DNA from: Usnea hakonensis
Lineage: Eukaryota > Ascomycota > Lecanoromycetes > Lecanorales > Parmeliaceae
Reading direction: 5' to 3'
NCBI GenBank assembly: GCA_013423325.1
Contig: BLJB01000099.1
Coordinates: forward strand, 1 to 64,000
DNA: 64,000 nt
Part shown: positions 42,743 through 54,061 of the stretch, piece by piece
Position numbering within the stretch: position 1 is the stretch's first letter
Layout: each line of letters begins with the position of its first letter
Made by a program: the position numbers and the translations under genes
Notes under the pieces: model-generated
Databases searched by the model: none
What the model saw: the letters and a program-made list of their open reading frames with translations, nothing else
Told to the model about the DNA's origin: nothing

Positions 42743-43585
42743 ATGCCAAAGAATGCGCCTCGCCGCTCCAAAGTCAAGACCGTGAGACTCAGAGACAGCG
42801 AGTCTGAAGAAATCGATTTCCCTTATGCGCACTGCTTATGCGACTTTGACGAGTCTGGTGATGGAATGACACGAGGCCACGTATCGACATGTCCTCAGCT
42901 CCGCCTCGTTAGCTCCAAGCCGACCATGAGTCTCCAAAGCCTCAATAGCCCAGTGGCGTATCCGGAATTTGAAGTGGATGCCCCGGCGCCCAAGCGGCGT
43001 AGGGAAAAGTACGTGTTAGACAAACGCAAGGAAACTAACCGGCGCCGGCAAAGGGAGGAGAAAAGACTTCGAGACATCGAGGCAAGACTAGAAACGCTGA
43101 AAGCTGCTAAGCGGGTCACTGACCCCTACGCTCAATGTCATTGCGGTGACGCTCTCAACGACTCCGAAGAGGAGGCATTGCGGGAGCATTCAAGGATATT
43201 CCACCATGGGTATACTGGCGGCTGTTCCGTCCACGGTCCACACTTTCGAAAAGGCCCACTCGACTACACCACGCCTCGCAGACCCAAACTAAGCCCACCC
43301 AATTCTACATCCTACATCGATCCTAAAGAGAAGGAAACAACAGGGAGTCGGAGGAACAAAAAGCGTACTACACCCCAGCCACCGAAGTCGAAGGAGTACA
43401 TAGATCTTGAAGATGAGGATGAAGAGGAAAACCATGGCTCAGTCTCCGTACCGGCAACGCGATATAATCTGAAGACCATTGCCTCAGACTTCTTGAGAGC
43501 CATTGGGAAGCACCCACACCTGCCACCTCTCAATGCGCACATGGAAGATTTCCTTGCAAATACGAAGGGTCGCTCTTCCAACTGA
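42743..43585 (+). CDS. Basic hypothetical protein with duplicated Cys-x-Cys/His motif
   Basis: Single exon of 280 aa from the ATG at 42743 (MPKNAPRRSKVKTVRLRDSE). The frame is open upstream without an ATG, so an earlier exon cannot be excluded. Two related segments occur. PYAHCLCDFDESGDGMTRGH continues to a Cys six residues on. PYAQCHCGDALNDSEEEALR runs to an HSRIFHH cluster. Both fit PYA-x-C-x-C followed 14-18 residues later by His and Cys/His, which is consistent with a zinc-binding unit. Between them is a highly charged coiled coil (RRRQREEKRLRDIEARLETLK). The C-terminal part is acidic and Lys-rich, with a short helical end. Probably nuclear; function unknown. Confidence 0.65.
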   Translation: MPKNAPRRSKVKTVRLRDSESEEIDFPYAHCLCDFDESGDGMTRGHVSTCPQLRLVSSKPTMSLQSLNSPVAYPEFEVDAPAPKRRREKYVLDKRKETNRRRQREEKRLRDIEARLETLKAAKRVTDPYAQCHCGDALNDSEEEALREHSRIFHHGYTGGCSVHGPHFRKGPLDYTTPRRPKLSPPNSTSYIDPKEKETTGSRRNKKRTTPQPPKSKEYIDLEDEDEEENHGSVSVPATRYNLKTIASDFLRAIGKHPHLPPLNAHMEDFLANTKGRSSN

Positions 43586-44234
43586 TACAGTCAAATGGTC
43601 CAGCCCTAGCTGCTAAGGATCATTGGTGGGAACATTCTACAAGGAAGAGGGATGCGGATCGTACAGGCAGTCGAAAGCATACAGACTCGTGGGAGCGATG
43701 CATAGAGGGTATATCCTTGACACGGGAGCGCCCAGGATCCAGTAAAGCCGAGAACACAGATCTATGACGTCGCCTTTGTACTCTTCATCGGTATTTATCT
43801 CGCTATGTATGAGTACGGGCCTTACGAGCCTCTTTAATACCTATGTAATATAAATGTCCTTCCCTGGCCCCCTAACACTGGTTGTGCCTATGAGGAGCGA
43901 GAAGCTCTAGAAGCAATTGCAAATTCTCTCTAACGTACAGCTGACGAATTCCCCCTTGGGGCAACAACAACAATGAGTACGCACTACACGGAACCCCAGA
44001 ACGAGGAGCGAAAATATACGCACATGACCGCATCGACTTAAAGGTAAGGCTCAGAGGCAGACATCCTTTCCGAAGAACCATCACAGCCGGTCAAACCCTG
44101 ACAGAGGAGTGGACATTGGAAAAGATGTCCCTGCGCTCGTTTTCGAGTGGCGCTCCCACTTCGTCGTTACAAACGTTATTACTTGACGTCAACCTAGTCA
44201 CAGACGAAGAGAGCCACGGGAGATGGCTCCGCCG
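43586..44234. other. Intergenic, no supported gene
   Basis: 3' flanks of two convergent genes. A 70-codon minus-strand frame at 43872-44084 is featureless. Confidence 0.4.
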
Positions 44235-45446
44235 TCAGCAACATGCACATGTCTGCTCGGCCCTTCCAGGTTTGAATGCTTTATCCAGCCAATTCGTGCT
44301 CACGCCTGTGACCAGGTTGATGTTTGAATGCCAGTAAGCCTCCGGCTTATTGCTTTCCGGTGATTGCCTCACGAGATAGACGACTCTTTTCTTGCCTAGT
44401 CTCCTAAGCAAAACGCCATGCATATGCTTTAGAATTCGTAACCATGTATTCTTTGGCTTGGACTCTGCAAGAGAATCGACAAGGAGCATGATATCCTCGG
44501 ACAATCTGCAAAGCGTCCAACCTAGCTCGGGCTTCTCAATAGCAACTCCAACTGCTGGCAATGGGAGGCTTGATGGACCTAAGGCGCCTGCAACGCACCC
44601 GAACTCATGACCAATAGACGTCTTGACGAACATTACAGACAGTCTCTGCGAAGTGCAGAAAGCTCTAATGTCCTTGCGAGCTAAGGTCGCCAGATCTCGA
44701 AAAGAGGGCAGATTCTTTTGTTCCTATCGCTTCCATGAGCAACGAAGGTTGGGTGTTATTGTCGGGCTAGCTGGTCTTACCGCATGTATAATGACACGCT
44801 CGGTTCCGATGAGCTTGCGCATCAGTGATATTTGAGTCTCAACATCTGCCGACGCTATTCTTGCCTTCATGAAGACTGACTCCAACACAGCTATACTGCG
44901 GAACGTCACGTAGTCTTGCAGTCTCAGGCTGGACTGGCCCTTCAATACTGTCGCAATATAGATCAGGGAGAAGAAATTGACGAAGGGGGTATCCGACCAG
45001 ATGAACCGTCCCGCTCGGCGAAGCGCCATGATGGGTAAAGTATATTTGTACTTGGGATGCTCCACGGCCAAGGACGCTACCCAGGCGAAGCCAAATGTGC
45101 CTGCGACGATCGCGTTCAAGGCGCGGCTCGATAATAGCAGGTTCATCGCCACACTGGAAGCTAACGACAGTGCAAGCAAAGCCATGCCGGTATTTGTGAA
45201 GTAGAGTTCGGACCATTCGCCATCGATATCACCTGAGAGAATGGAAGTATACGCGTCTAGGACAGCCGATGTCTTAGTCGCGGATGTCGCGTCGGTTTGT
45301 GAATGCCGAGTCTTTCGTAAACGGGTCGACAGTCGTCTCAGTATCTCGAGCAAGTTGAGCGTTTCTTTCAATAGTATCGTTATACAGCTGTGGAGTAAGA
45401 ACGCTGATGCAAAGTTGATATTCGTTGACCATGGAATTGATGGCAT
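44235..45446 (-). CDS. Multi-pass membrane protein, unknown family
   Basis: Two exons (44781-45446 and 44235-44645, intron 44646-44780) give 358 aa. The ATG at 45446 opens MPSIPWSTNINFASAFLLHS. The splice keeps phase (VIIHA joined to RLSVMFVKTSIGHEF). Hydrophobic segments are FASAFLLHSCITILL, TGMALLALSLASSVAMNLLL, LNAIVAGTFGFAWVASLAV and FVNFFSLIYIATVL, so about four helices, followed by a soluble C-terminal region. An overlapping frame at 45274-45624 could supply a different N-terminus, so the start is uncertain. The family is not recognised. It lies about 0.5 kb from a miniature transposon, with another membrane-protein gene beyond. Confidence 0.55.
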
Positions 45447-45902
45447 CGTTCCCGATATCGCATTCTGGAATTCGAAGTCTTGGAAGAGAATATGGCCTTA
45501 ATCCTACTTTATCAGTCTCTATATTAATTTTATAAATAAACTCAGCCCCCAATGCTGCCAACCATAGCGCCTGACGTGCCTCCCCAAGCCTCGCTTTCGA
45601 GGCACAGCGTCCTATCAGATACATGTTTTATTTACGTGCTCCACCACGCAAATCTAAACGAATAAACAGAAAATCTTGCCGAAGAAAAAATATCACCGAC
45701 TCGAAAATATGGCTGCAATTATCTACCGTTGTGGAAAATGGGCAGTAGCGTCCAATTGATTTTGGGTTGTACCCCCCCCGGGGGCGGGCATTAGTGATTG
45801 CGATAAGCGATAGGCTTCTTGAGCGGCGGGAGGGCGGGAGAGTAAGGCCCCCAACCTTTGGAGCTTAGGTACCTTATATCCCGGCCCTTATAATGCATCC
45901 TA
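45447..45902. other. Intergenic flank of the transposon remnant
   Basis: AT-rich near 45640-45720 with a short C/G palindrome (CCCCCCCGGGGGCGGG) near 45774. No gene is recognised apart from the alternative N-terminal frame of the neighbouring membrane protein. Confidence 0.4.
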
Positions 45903-45912
45903 AGTTCATAGC
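45903..45912. repeat. Target-site duplication, left (AGTTCATAGC)
   Basis: Ten bases directly repeated at 46514-46523, immediately outside the terminal inverted repeats of the 601-bp element. Confidence 0.8.
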
Positions 45913-46513
45913 GGGTTACAGCTCGGCGGGGGTAAAAAAAACCTCGGCAAGGGTGAGTATATACCAAGACTTTTTTACCCCCTACGAGGTATTAGTATAT
46001 ACTAGGTATATCGGTTTTACCCCCTATAAGCTTTTTCTTCTTAGCGTAGAAAATACTAGCTATTCTAAGTAGCCTCTAGTATATACGGAGTATATACCTC
46101 TAATATATACCTTCGGGGTATATTAAGCCGTCTACCTTCGGGGGGCGTATCTAAGTTATCTATATTTAGAGGGCGAAACCGGTACCTAAATTTTTTTAGC
46201 TAAAACCGACCTAAGAACGTAGTCCCCTAGATACCCCTAGAATTATAGCTTATACTTATCGTTTTATTAAAGAGCGTAAATAAGTATCTATTTTACGGGG
46301 CCGTAGTATATACTCGATATATACTATAAATATATACTCCGTATATATTAGAGGCTATTTAAAATACCTATATTAATTCTTATAGTCTAAAACTAAAAAG
46401 TTTAGTACCTAGTAGGGGGTAAGTATATACGCTTTACCCCCGATAAGCGTATATACCGAGAATATACTTACCCCTACCGAGGTATTTTTTTACCCCCGCC
46501 GAGCTGCTAGCCC
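45913..46513. mobile_element. 601-bp miniature inverted-repeat element, Mutator-like
   Basis: Both ends begin GGG and share a ~50-bp terminal inverted repeat with about five differences. The core is CAGCTCGGCGGGGGTAAAAA, then ACCTCGG, a GGGT-AGTATAT stretch and further TA-rich sequence. It is bordered by a perfect 10-bp direct repeat. Long inverted ends plus a 9-11-bp target duplication fit nonautonomous Mutator-like elements better than hAT (8 bp) or mariner (TA). The interior is very AT-rich, full of GTATATAC and CTCCGTATATA words arranged as nested palindromes, and has no open frame. The AT bias could be original MITE composition or repeat-induced point mutation. The intact ends and target duplication indicate a once-mobile, internally noncoding unit. 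Confidence 0.8.
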
Positions 46514-46523
46514 AGTTCATAGC
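46514..46523. repeat. Target-site duplication, right (AGTTCATAGC)
   Basis: Perfect match to 45903-45912. Confidence 0.8.
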
Positions 46524-47379
46524 CGTCTTCTCCCCGACTGGTTAATTCAAAATAATTTTTGTGTCATGTTTTCTTGAGTAAGATATTGTACTCACAAGCG
46601 CAAAGAGATCTCTCGCTATCCTCGCATCCTACGTATCGGTTTCCTCAATTTTGCGTTGTGAAGAACTCTGCACAATGCTCTCGCGGTTATTCCCTGAATT
46701 TTATGATGATACGCCAGTAAGCTGCAATGTCCGGTCATTGGCTGAGAATGATCCTTTGAAAATTTTGAGGCGGTGGCGCAGTATTACAAGCCCCAGCCAT
46801 CTACATAGCCTGGGCGACCTCCCACATCCTTCGAACAAAATCTTTCAGGCTCACTATACATATGCAGCTTCTTCCTCGGTGTTGCTACTTCTTCACTGCA
46901 AACACCACAAATATCTCTGGGTTCAATCTAAAGATCGGCTAACACGACATTACTTCATGCTCTACAAGGCTACGTCGGAAATAAATTGATGAGATAGTTG
47001 GAGTCTTTGTGCAGATCTTTCGGAACCTACCTTAGTGATTGCAACCAGCGGCATCTGAGGGATAGCGGAAAGGCTCGTAGCCGACGATTACTGCGTCAGA
47101 CATCATCAAGGGAGAGCGCGGAATCCGTGTCTGAGCAGCTCTGAACAAACCTGACGACCATTGATCTGTGCACAGCACTAAGGTAAGGAGGCTGTACTTG
47201 TTAGCCTGTCAAGGGCAGACACCACGCTTCGACTAATGAAATGGTAGCAACCTCTTTTTGCTGAAAATCAACTCGAGCGTCAGTCCCATGATCTCTGTTC
47301 GACTCAACATCAACATTTAGCCTCCTTCCGCCTCCTTAAGAATTTTTCGGGACACAAAGGTCCCTTGGATATTCTGTGC
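46524..47379. other. Intergenic, no supported gene
   Basis: A 112-codon plus-strand frame at 46651-46989 has no recognised motif. Probably the upstream region of the membrane-protein gene that follows. Confidence 0.4.
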
Positions 47380-48594
47380 ATGGCGAGAAACGATGACTTG
47401 ATACAAGGTTGGCACTCGACGGACTGTGGCCGGGGCACGAGTGATATCTTGTGGAGTTGTCTTGCTACAATACTCCTATGTGTCTGGACAGTGATTCACC
47501 TTCCACTCCCTTGCTTTTCGCGTTTCGAAAATGGTAAACTTGTACCAGGCGAACCATCGCGGTCTAGGAGAAATTGGATCATCAGATCTGGGGTCGTTCC
47601 AGCAGCGATTAGTGTTATCGCCCCAGAATTTCTGACTTGCATAGCCATTTTTGAATTTGCTGAAGCTTGGAGTCTTAGAAGAAAGTTCACTCACGATAGC
47701 TGGACTCTAACCCATGCTTTCTTTTTCAACATGGGCGGATTCTGTCTCGAGACGCCTTCGGGTTTGCGCCTGCAACTTGACGATGCGGAGCAACTAAGCA
47801 TCGTATTATCGCGTTTTCAGGATATCGAGCTATCAAGCAACGCAGCATCTCCCGAATGGCTTCCCAAGCTCAAAGCGGTGACAAAGGAACACATCGATGA
47901 TCACGCCAAGTCAAATATCCTGACAAAAGTTATTACATGTGGTCAGGCGCTATGGTCGGTAACTCAGATCGTATCTCGAGTTTGTCAGAATCAGGCCGTA
48001 ACGCTCCTAGAAGTCAGTACATTGGCGTACGCAGCTTTTGCACTGACTGCTTATATCGCTTGGTGGAAGAAACCGCAGAATCCTACATTGCCAATCAAGA
48101 TATCTTGCGCTGATGAAGCGCTTCCTCAAGCATGGACAAATGGGTCACTGTACTGTAGCGAGGAAGCCTGGAATAAGTATATTTGGGCCGGCCAACGTTG
48201 CGCCAGGGGAAAATACAGCCAAAGTATAGATATCCTTGACTTTTGGCTCGTGGCTCTTTTTCCAGCAGTCTTCGGCGCCATTCACGTTGCGTCATGGAAC
48301 ATCAAACTCCTCTCGAACGTAGAACAGTGGCTGTGGCGAGCAAGCGCTCTATACTGCCTCGCCGCAGGTATAACGTTATCCCTGGGCTCGTCTCTTGACG
48401 AGTGGTCTAAAAAGCGATCTTGGAAATCAGGATCTACGCTTGCTCTTTTAAGTACATTCGTTTATATCGTCACTCCCTGGCTCTACGTTATCGTCCGGTT
48501 ATTCATGATCGTCGAAGTCTTCCTAAGCCTCCGTGCACTTCCCGCAAGCGCCTACGAGTCCGTGCAATGGTCGAGCTTCATTCCTCATATCTAG
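47380..48594 (+). CDS. Fungal multi-pass membrane protein (GRGT-LWSC family)
   Basis: Single exon of 404 aa from the ATG at 47380. The N-terminal signature WHSTDCGRGTSDILWSCL, followed by ATILLCVWTVIHLPLP, belongs to a large, uncharacterised family of fungal polytopic membrane proteins that normally begin with a lumenal W-H-x-x-x-x-R-G-T segment. Further hydrophobic helices lie at about VPAAISVIAPEFLTCIAIFEF, LLEVSTLAYAAFALTAYIAW, FWLVALFPAVFGAIHVASW, LYCLAAGITLSLG, and LALLSTFVYIVTPWLYVIVR plus the adjacent C-terminal LFMIVEVFLSLRAL. A signal-peptide exon upstream is common in the family and may be missing here. Molecular function is not known. Confidence 0.75.
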   Translation: MARNDDLIQGWHSTDCGRGTSDILWSCLATILLCVWTVIHLPLPCFSRFENGKLVPGEPSRSRRNWIIRSGVVPAAISVIAPEFLTCIAIFEFAEAWSLRRKFTHDSWTLTHAFFFNMGGFCLETPSGLRLQLDDAEQLSIVLSRFQDIELSSNAASPEWLPKLKAVTKEHIDDHAKSNILTKVITCGQALWSVTQIVSRVCQNQAVTLLEVSTLAYAAFALTAYIAWWKKPQNPTLPIKISCADEALPQAWTNGSLYCSEEAWNKYIWAGQRCARGKYSQSIDILDFWLVALFPAVFGAIHVASWNIKLLSNVEQWLWRASALYCLAAGITLSLGSSLDEWSKKRSWKSGSTLALLSTFVYIVTPWLYVIVRLFMIVEVFLSLRALPASAYESVQWSSFIPHI

Positions 48595-49660
48595 CTCAAT
48601 GCAAGACCGAACCATCAAGATCTTGCATTCGAGCGGATACTAATGCCTCAGATCAGCAGAGGTCATGGACGACGCAGTTTTCCCGGGTTTATTGAACTTG
48701 TGACTCTTGGGACTGTACTTTAGGAATTCGGCTTCCTGTTGCTACACGAAGGTTGAGGGGGATGGATTTGAGGAAGGATTTAGAGATAGACCGGATAAGG
48801 ATGCAAAGGGTGGGGGCCTGAAGACGCTTTTGGGCGTACGTCGGTCTTTACGGGTCCTTAGGCTTGGAAAGCGGGTGATGTATTGCTATGTCCTCCCTCT
48901 GTTTCCGTCAACGCAATTTCCATGTGGCTTTGCCTACCAGCAATAAATAACTTTTCTCCTATACATCTCCACGAGCAATACTATACAATCAAACCCCCTC
49001 CCACCTCCCCCAACCAACCAGAGAAACTCAAACATAACCACAACACTACGCTATCCCCACATCCCCACCCCCCTCATCCTCAATCTCCTTATCCTCCGCC
49101 GCCCAAACAAACACCCCAATCCCATCAGACTGCCCCCCCCGTTTCCCCTCTGCCAACCACGCATTTTTTCAACCACGTTCTGCAAGACGAGGTTCGGTTT
49201 TGCATAGGTGCTCATGTCGGTCGGTGGTGGGGCCGCTGGGGAGCGTGCCGGGGGAGGGATAGTCGTCTTGGAGGACGATGGCGAGGGTGCAGCTTCCTAG
49301 CGGGGGAAAATGAGCCTCGGAAGTGATATTTCGAGCGAGGGGGCGAGATTGCGTCGATGAAATATAAATTGCGCACTCTGAAGGCCCCGTCCCAATGACC
49401 TTACGCGTCAAAAATTTTCGACATGATATCCCCCTTACCCCACCCACCCGAAAAAAGAACCACATGGGATGGGTCGCATGGCGAGAGCCGTGCCGAGAAA
49501 ATTTGTTTGCGCGCTTGTAGGGTAGGTTTTTTGCTACGGGCTTGATGGGAAAGGCGGGTTTACGGTCTTGGGGTTTTCATGGGATTCCGAGGGAGTTTAT
49601 GGTATTTGAAATTGTCTGCTGTCTAGCCCTAGACCGTCTCATAGCTATCCCATCCCTGTC
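48595..49660. other. Intergenic, no supported gene
   Basis: Pyrimidine-rich near 49000-49150, with Pro-rich low-complexity frames. 3' flanks of two convergent genes. Confidence 0.4.
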
Positions 49661-50938
49661 CTAGGAGCTCGCAGTCTCATTCCCTGACCCGAGACCTTTT
49701 AATCCTATATCCACCGTTACACTGAACCCGCTTGGCACGCTTGATGTGCCCGCGAACCCTCTGGCTATACAAACGGTGGTGACCGCCACAGCAGCAGCCC
49801 AAATGTCAAGCCAGCGCGCATTGGCACTATTCCCGTTTTTAACATCGACAGTCATTCTCAACCTCAGTTCCCCGAGCGCTGTCATACATTAGCTACCAAC
49901 GCCCGTTACAAATGAAGGACGGTCGGCCGTTCGCATGACGGAACTCACCTCCGTGAAAACGCGCGTGGTATGATTCTGGCATCACCACTTCTACGCCATG
50001 CCCTCCTCGTCGACCAAAGATTTGGTGTTGATCACTTACGGGGATTTTCGACAGCAGTCTTTGCGTGATTTGAGCGGAGTCACGGATCGTGAAATGCGAG
50101 CCAAAACATGTTACGGCTGGCTCGTAGCGACTTGGAGCTAACGCCAGATTTCCGTCTCGTCCTTTACAGCTATATAGTCAGAGATTGATATCAACTTGCG
50201 ATTGCAACATGTGTAATATGTTGTGTAGCGCTTGGAGGGACATTGTACCGAACGACATAGTTCACAGGCAGGAACGTGGATGTTTGATTACAAGGATCGG
50301 GGATATATATCGAGATAAACGTACCGATATCCCTTATCCAGCCACCTTGGACGCGGTGGCTAGCTCTCGCAACACAAGCAGTGTCTAGTAATTGTGCCGC
50401 GCTTGAGATCTCTAGAAAGGATGCTCTTTCCGATACCAAACCGTCTCTGAGGAAGATATCAAAAACGCAGGTACCGTCCGCTTTCGATATCCAGCTAATG
50501 TCAGTCTGCAGTAGCTGAGAGGGGCTGGATGAACCAAGAGATCGAATACCGTGATCGGCAGGAAACAAGACACTTACGGCTACTGAAGCGAAGAGGGACC
50601 CAGAGATCAATGTTTTTCTCCGACCTATTACCGAATGAAATCATACGGACGTCGGTCGGAATCGTAGACCATGCTTGAGAACAGCTGTATCGGTTCATGT
50701 CAAAGCCAAGCAGGTTGCCATCACAAACCGGGTCTGAAAAGGCGCCGACGCCGGAGAAATTCAACGATGTAGGTGCAGAGACATTGGTCGCGCTTGATAC
50801 GTTTACCAGTTCTATCTCATTGGTTGATGGAGAAGCTGGTAGAGAGTCTATGGAAGCTGGCGGGTTGGCGAGATAGAGAGCACTTGTGGACGACACGAGC
50901 AGTAGGATGGACGGGCTCATACACAGCCTCAGCAACAT
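49661..50938 (-). CDS. Secreted protein of a conserved fungal family (unknown function)
   Basis: Four exons encode 315 aa: 50578-50938, 50325-50480, 49949-50161 and 49661-49878. The signal peptide is MLLRLCMSPSILLLVSSTSA. Motifs recur across many secreted proteins of plant-associated ascomycetes: DPVCDGNLLGFDMNRYSCSQ, AWSTIPTDVRMISFGNR, LRFSS joined to PDGTCVFDIFLRDG, EISSAAQLLDTACV, and WLDIWAAAVAVTTVC near the C-terminus. Branch sites (ACTGACATTAGC, CTCTGACTATA, GTAGCTAATG) support each intron, and phases agree throughout. Cysteines are spread in pairs consistent with disulfides. I know no biochemical function for the family; an extracellular or host-interaction role is only inferred. Confidence 0.82.
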
Positions 50939-53551
50939 TGTTGATGAAGTCGATGAGAACGATATTCGCAAGATTTTGTGATTCCATGAGTTATGCGAAT
51001 AAGCGCCCCCGGCAGAAAATATTGATGGCATTGGCTCTGTTCTACAAACAGGCGAAGCGCCTATATTTCGGAACACGGGCGGGTCTGACAAGTAACTACT
51101 GTTCTAGGCGAGCTTGATCTGGTACTAGGGTTTTCATCTTACGGCAGAAGTTGACACCTGTCCCGGATCCCATCTCAATTCACTTCCAAGTATTTGCTTA
51201 ACGGTGGTCGATATCTTCGGTCGGGTCTTGATTGGTCCAACAGTAAATGATCATTCTGGCACATTCATGCTTTCTCACATTTGTCAGACTTGAGTTTACG
51301 TCTACCGTTGCTTACATGCTTTATATGTTCCAGGTTTATCATCATAGGCCTCTGACCTGTGGCCTTCGTACCGGCTGTACAAATGTCGACGGCACCCAAG
51401 AGCCCTGTAGACATAGATAAGAGTTGACGTCAAATGGAGCGAGTTTCACGCTTGGAGCTCTGCATGCTACTTCTAAAGGTCTTTACAGTGAGGACGTTGT
51501 TTCCAAAGAGTACATCACTAGACCTTACGATTTAGCGACGCAATTCCTATCCCAGCCCAAAAAAGGGAATCACATCTCGCAGAGCCGTGAGATATCATCA
51601 TCTCCAAGAGGTTAGACTCGATGCCATGTGCGTAAAGTAGAATGGAGACTTTGGCATTTTCATTCGCTGCCTCTTCTTAGCCCTATAAGACTAGTGTGCT
51701 ACCGTTCAACACATTCCTGGCCTCAATGACGAATTTCAGTCCTCAATCAAAGAGACCTAGTCTGTTCGAGGTCGGCGCGGCCCAATTTATCAATAATCGC
51801 CGGCCTGTGATGCCGGATGAGTACTCTGGATAGACTTTCTTACACGGACAATGAAAGCACGGAGAAAATTGAACTGCTAAAGGCAGCGAAGATTCTGGAT
51901 AATGACCTTAATTTCATAGCTCTTGTAGATAGAAAGTCGCGATTGTCGAAAGCGGCTACATGATAACGACTTGACACTGCGGAATTGAGGTGTATGGAGT
52001 AAAGATCTAGAGTATTGAAAGAAGAAGGCTCTGCTCAGCTTACGCGATAAGGCTAGAGAGTCATTGTAAAAGTGCCCAGGCTGGAACACTTCGAGTTCTT
52101 GATAATGCCTTCGAAAGGCAAGGTATCCAAGAGTGACGTTGGGCGCTGCGGAATAAGAGACATTATTCCAACGCATTTCAGGCTGTCCTGCAGAAGTATC
52201 GCTACCTATATCTGTCTCCGTACTTGGGAGGAAGAAAACCCCGTCAATGAGTTCAGTAGATGGCTCGACCCGGACTTCGAGGAGGTTAATAATGATGAAG
52301 ACGGGCATTCCGAGTTCTACTTGTGTCTCTCATTGTGTTCCCTATAGATGGGCCTAACCAACAGCCCACAATGCGCGCCGAAGCCGCCTTGGGGTACGAT
52401 CCCTGGCGGAGACCCTTCCCTGAGGCCGATGAAGTACATATAATACGCAGCTTTCGTAACTTGATCGACCGGCTAAAGTCTGACAAGAGTATGCCTGTGA
52501 TTGATGCCTCTGCATCGAGATTTTTGCTGATTGATATTAGACTACAAGTGGATATGAAAAGGGAAAACAAAGCAACTCCACGAGCGTGGAAGTGGTAAGA
52601 ATACGATCGAGGCTGCTAGTCAGACAAAACGTAGACGCAGATAATCTTGACTGCCGGCCTGAGAGCAATCCGGTCTAGTGTCCGCGATCACAGTCATCAG
52701 ATCCTAATTATCTTGTCTTTGGCTCTGCCGCTTCCTAATGAGAAAATTGGACTGCATTCGATCTCTCAGCGGCTTTGAACGTATTCTTCAGCGCAGAAAC
52801 GCTGCCATTTGAACGAAAACAACAACAAAAAATGTACAACGCTTACAGCCTTTTTCCTCGCAGCAGGTTCGTTTCCTTACAATTGGGATCACCAGTCATC
52901 AACAACGCGCGTGTCTCGCTTATATGGTTAGTTATTCTCCTCGCCTGTTTTATAGATCTAGGTCTGTTATAGATTTCGTCCACCAATGCATATCTGATAT
53001 TGACTTGTGGTGATTACCATCAAGTCTGTACTTTCACTCCCACATACTGCGGCCCTTCTGATTGGCCCAAGCTGCTCTTGCTTGATGCCGCAAGCCTCCT
53101 TACCCTTTCGGAAACACCTTGGAGTAATGAGTGTTCCTATTCAAAGCAGCCAAACTCACATTACGATCTATTCCCCGCCAACGGAATTGCATGTATTGGA
53201 AACGTGGCTCGGAAAATCCTTCACGATGACGATGTGACAGTACGCGACAATGCTATGGCGTAATTACTAGGTGCGCTTCTATGCACGCTCTGGAGAAAGT
53301 GGGGAGATCATGAAACGACTAATGCACCTCTGATGCAATTTGTCATCCTCTTCCTTTCACGCGTTCTTGTAAAAGTTGCTTCTCTCACCAAGACGGGCAG
53401 GACAAGTAGGTAATTGCTGTCACGGAATTCTAGACTCTTGCTGCTAGACCCACGAGCCTCATGGTCAACACCAGATGGTCTCTCTGAGGAAGACTCGAAC
53501 CGCGTGAAGCATCTCACCAACGCCCTTCCTCCTCCAAGACAAAGAAAAAGA
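50939..53551. other. Mostly intergenic; possible fragmentary gene at 52072-52598
   Basis: Two adjacent plus-strand segments look coding by composition: 52072-52347 (LPRLEHFEFL-like start, RTWEEENPVNEFSRWLDPDF) and 52323-52598 (EAALGYDPWRRPFPEADEVH, then IRSFRNLIDRLKSDKSMP). They resemble the tail of an F-box/LRR-type fungal protein. I found no in-phase splice joining them, so they may be a relic. The rest, including 53000-53263, is unassigned. Confidence 0.3.
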
Positions 53552-54061
53552 ATGTGCCTTCCTCCCTATCTCATCCCACTACTTTGCGGAATCAGCGCCC
53601 TGACCGTCCTCTCCTCTCCCCAACTCCAACTCCCAAACCTTACCCCAAATCTATCCCTCGTCCGCCCCACCAACCTCACCTCCCTCACCACCTCAACCTT
53701 CAACTGCGTCGACCTCCTGAACCCTTTCCAACCCCACGCGAAACAAGCCGACTGCACCCTCGCAATCCAGCAGCTCCCCAAGTACCCCGACTCCGGCCCC
53801 TTCCATACCGACGGCCCCCGGGACCCATTCCAGCTCCCGATAACGGCAACCCACCGCAGCTGCACCGTTGGAGTGGAGTTGAACGCGGGCAGTCACACCA
53901 CGGTCGAAGCGTCCTGGCCTGGCATCAAGGGTCGAGCGATGGAGTTGAACGAGATGTGTTTCGGGACAGTGATGCCGCTTTTCAAGGGGGGTTGGGCGAC
54001 GTTTGCGAAGGGAGGGAGGATTTTGATTGTGTTGGAGAGTGACGAGGATGGGAGTAGTTAG
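53552..54061 (+). CDS. Small secreted protein, unknown fungal family
   Basis: Single exon of 169 aa. The ATG at 53552 begins a signal peptide (MCLPPYLIPLLCGISALTVLSS); the open frame upstream to 53414 would hide it. The mature part has a Thr/Asn/Pro linker with potential N-glycosylation sites, then FNCVDLLNPFQPHAKQADC. A domain follows with DPFQLPITATHRSCTVGVEL, ASWPGIKGRAMELNEMCFG and GGWATFAKGGRILIVLE. The pattern of paired cysteines with a C-x-V-x-V-E-L strand and a helix ending ELNEMC recurs in secreted hypothetical proteins of filamentous ascomycetes. Function unknown. Confidence 0.72.
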   Translation: MCLPPYLIPLLCGISALTVLSSPQLQLPNLTPNLSLVRPTNLTSLTTSTFNCVDLLNPFQPHAKQADCTLAIQQLPKYPDSGPFHTDGPRDPFQLPITATHRSCTVGVELNAGSHTTVEASWPGIKGRAMELNEMCFGTVMPLFKGGWATFAKGGRILIVLESDEDGSS

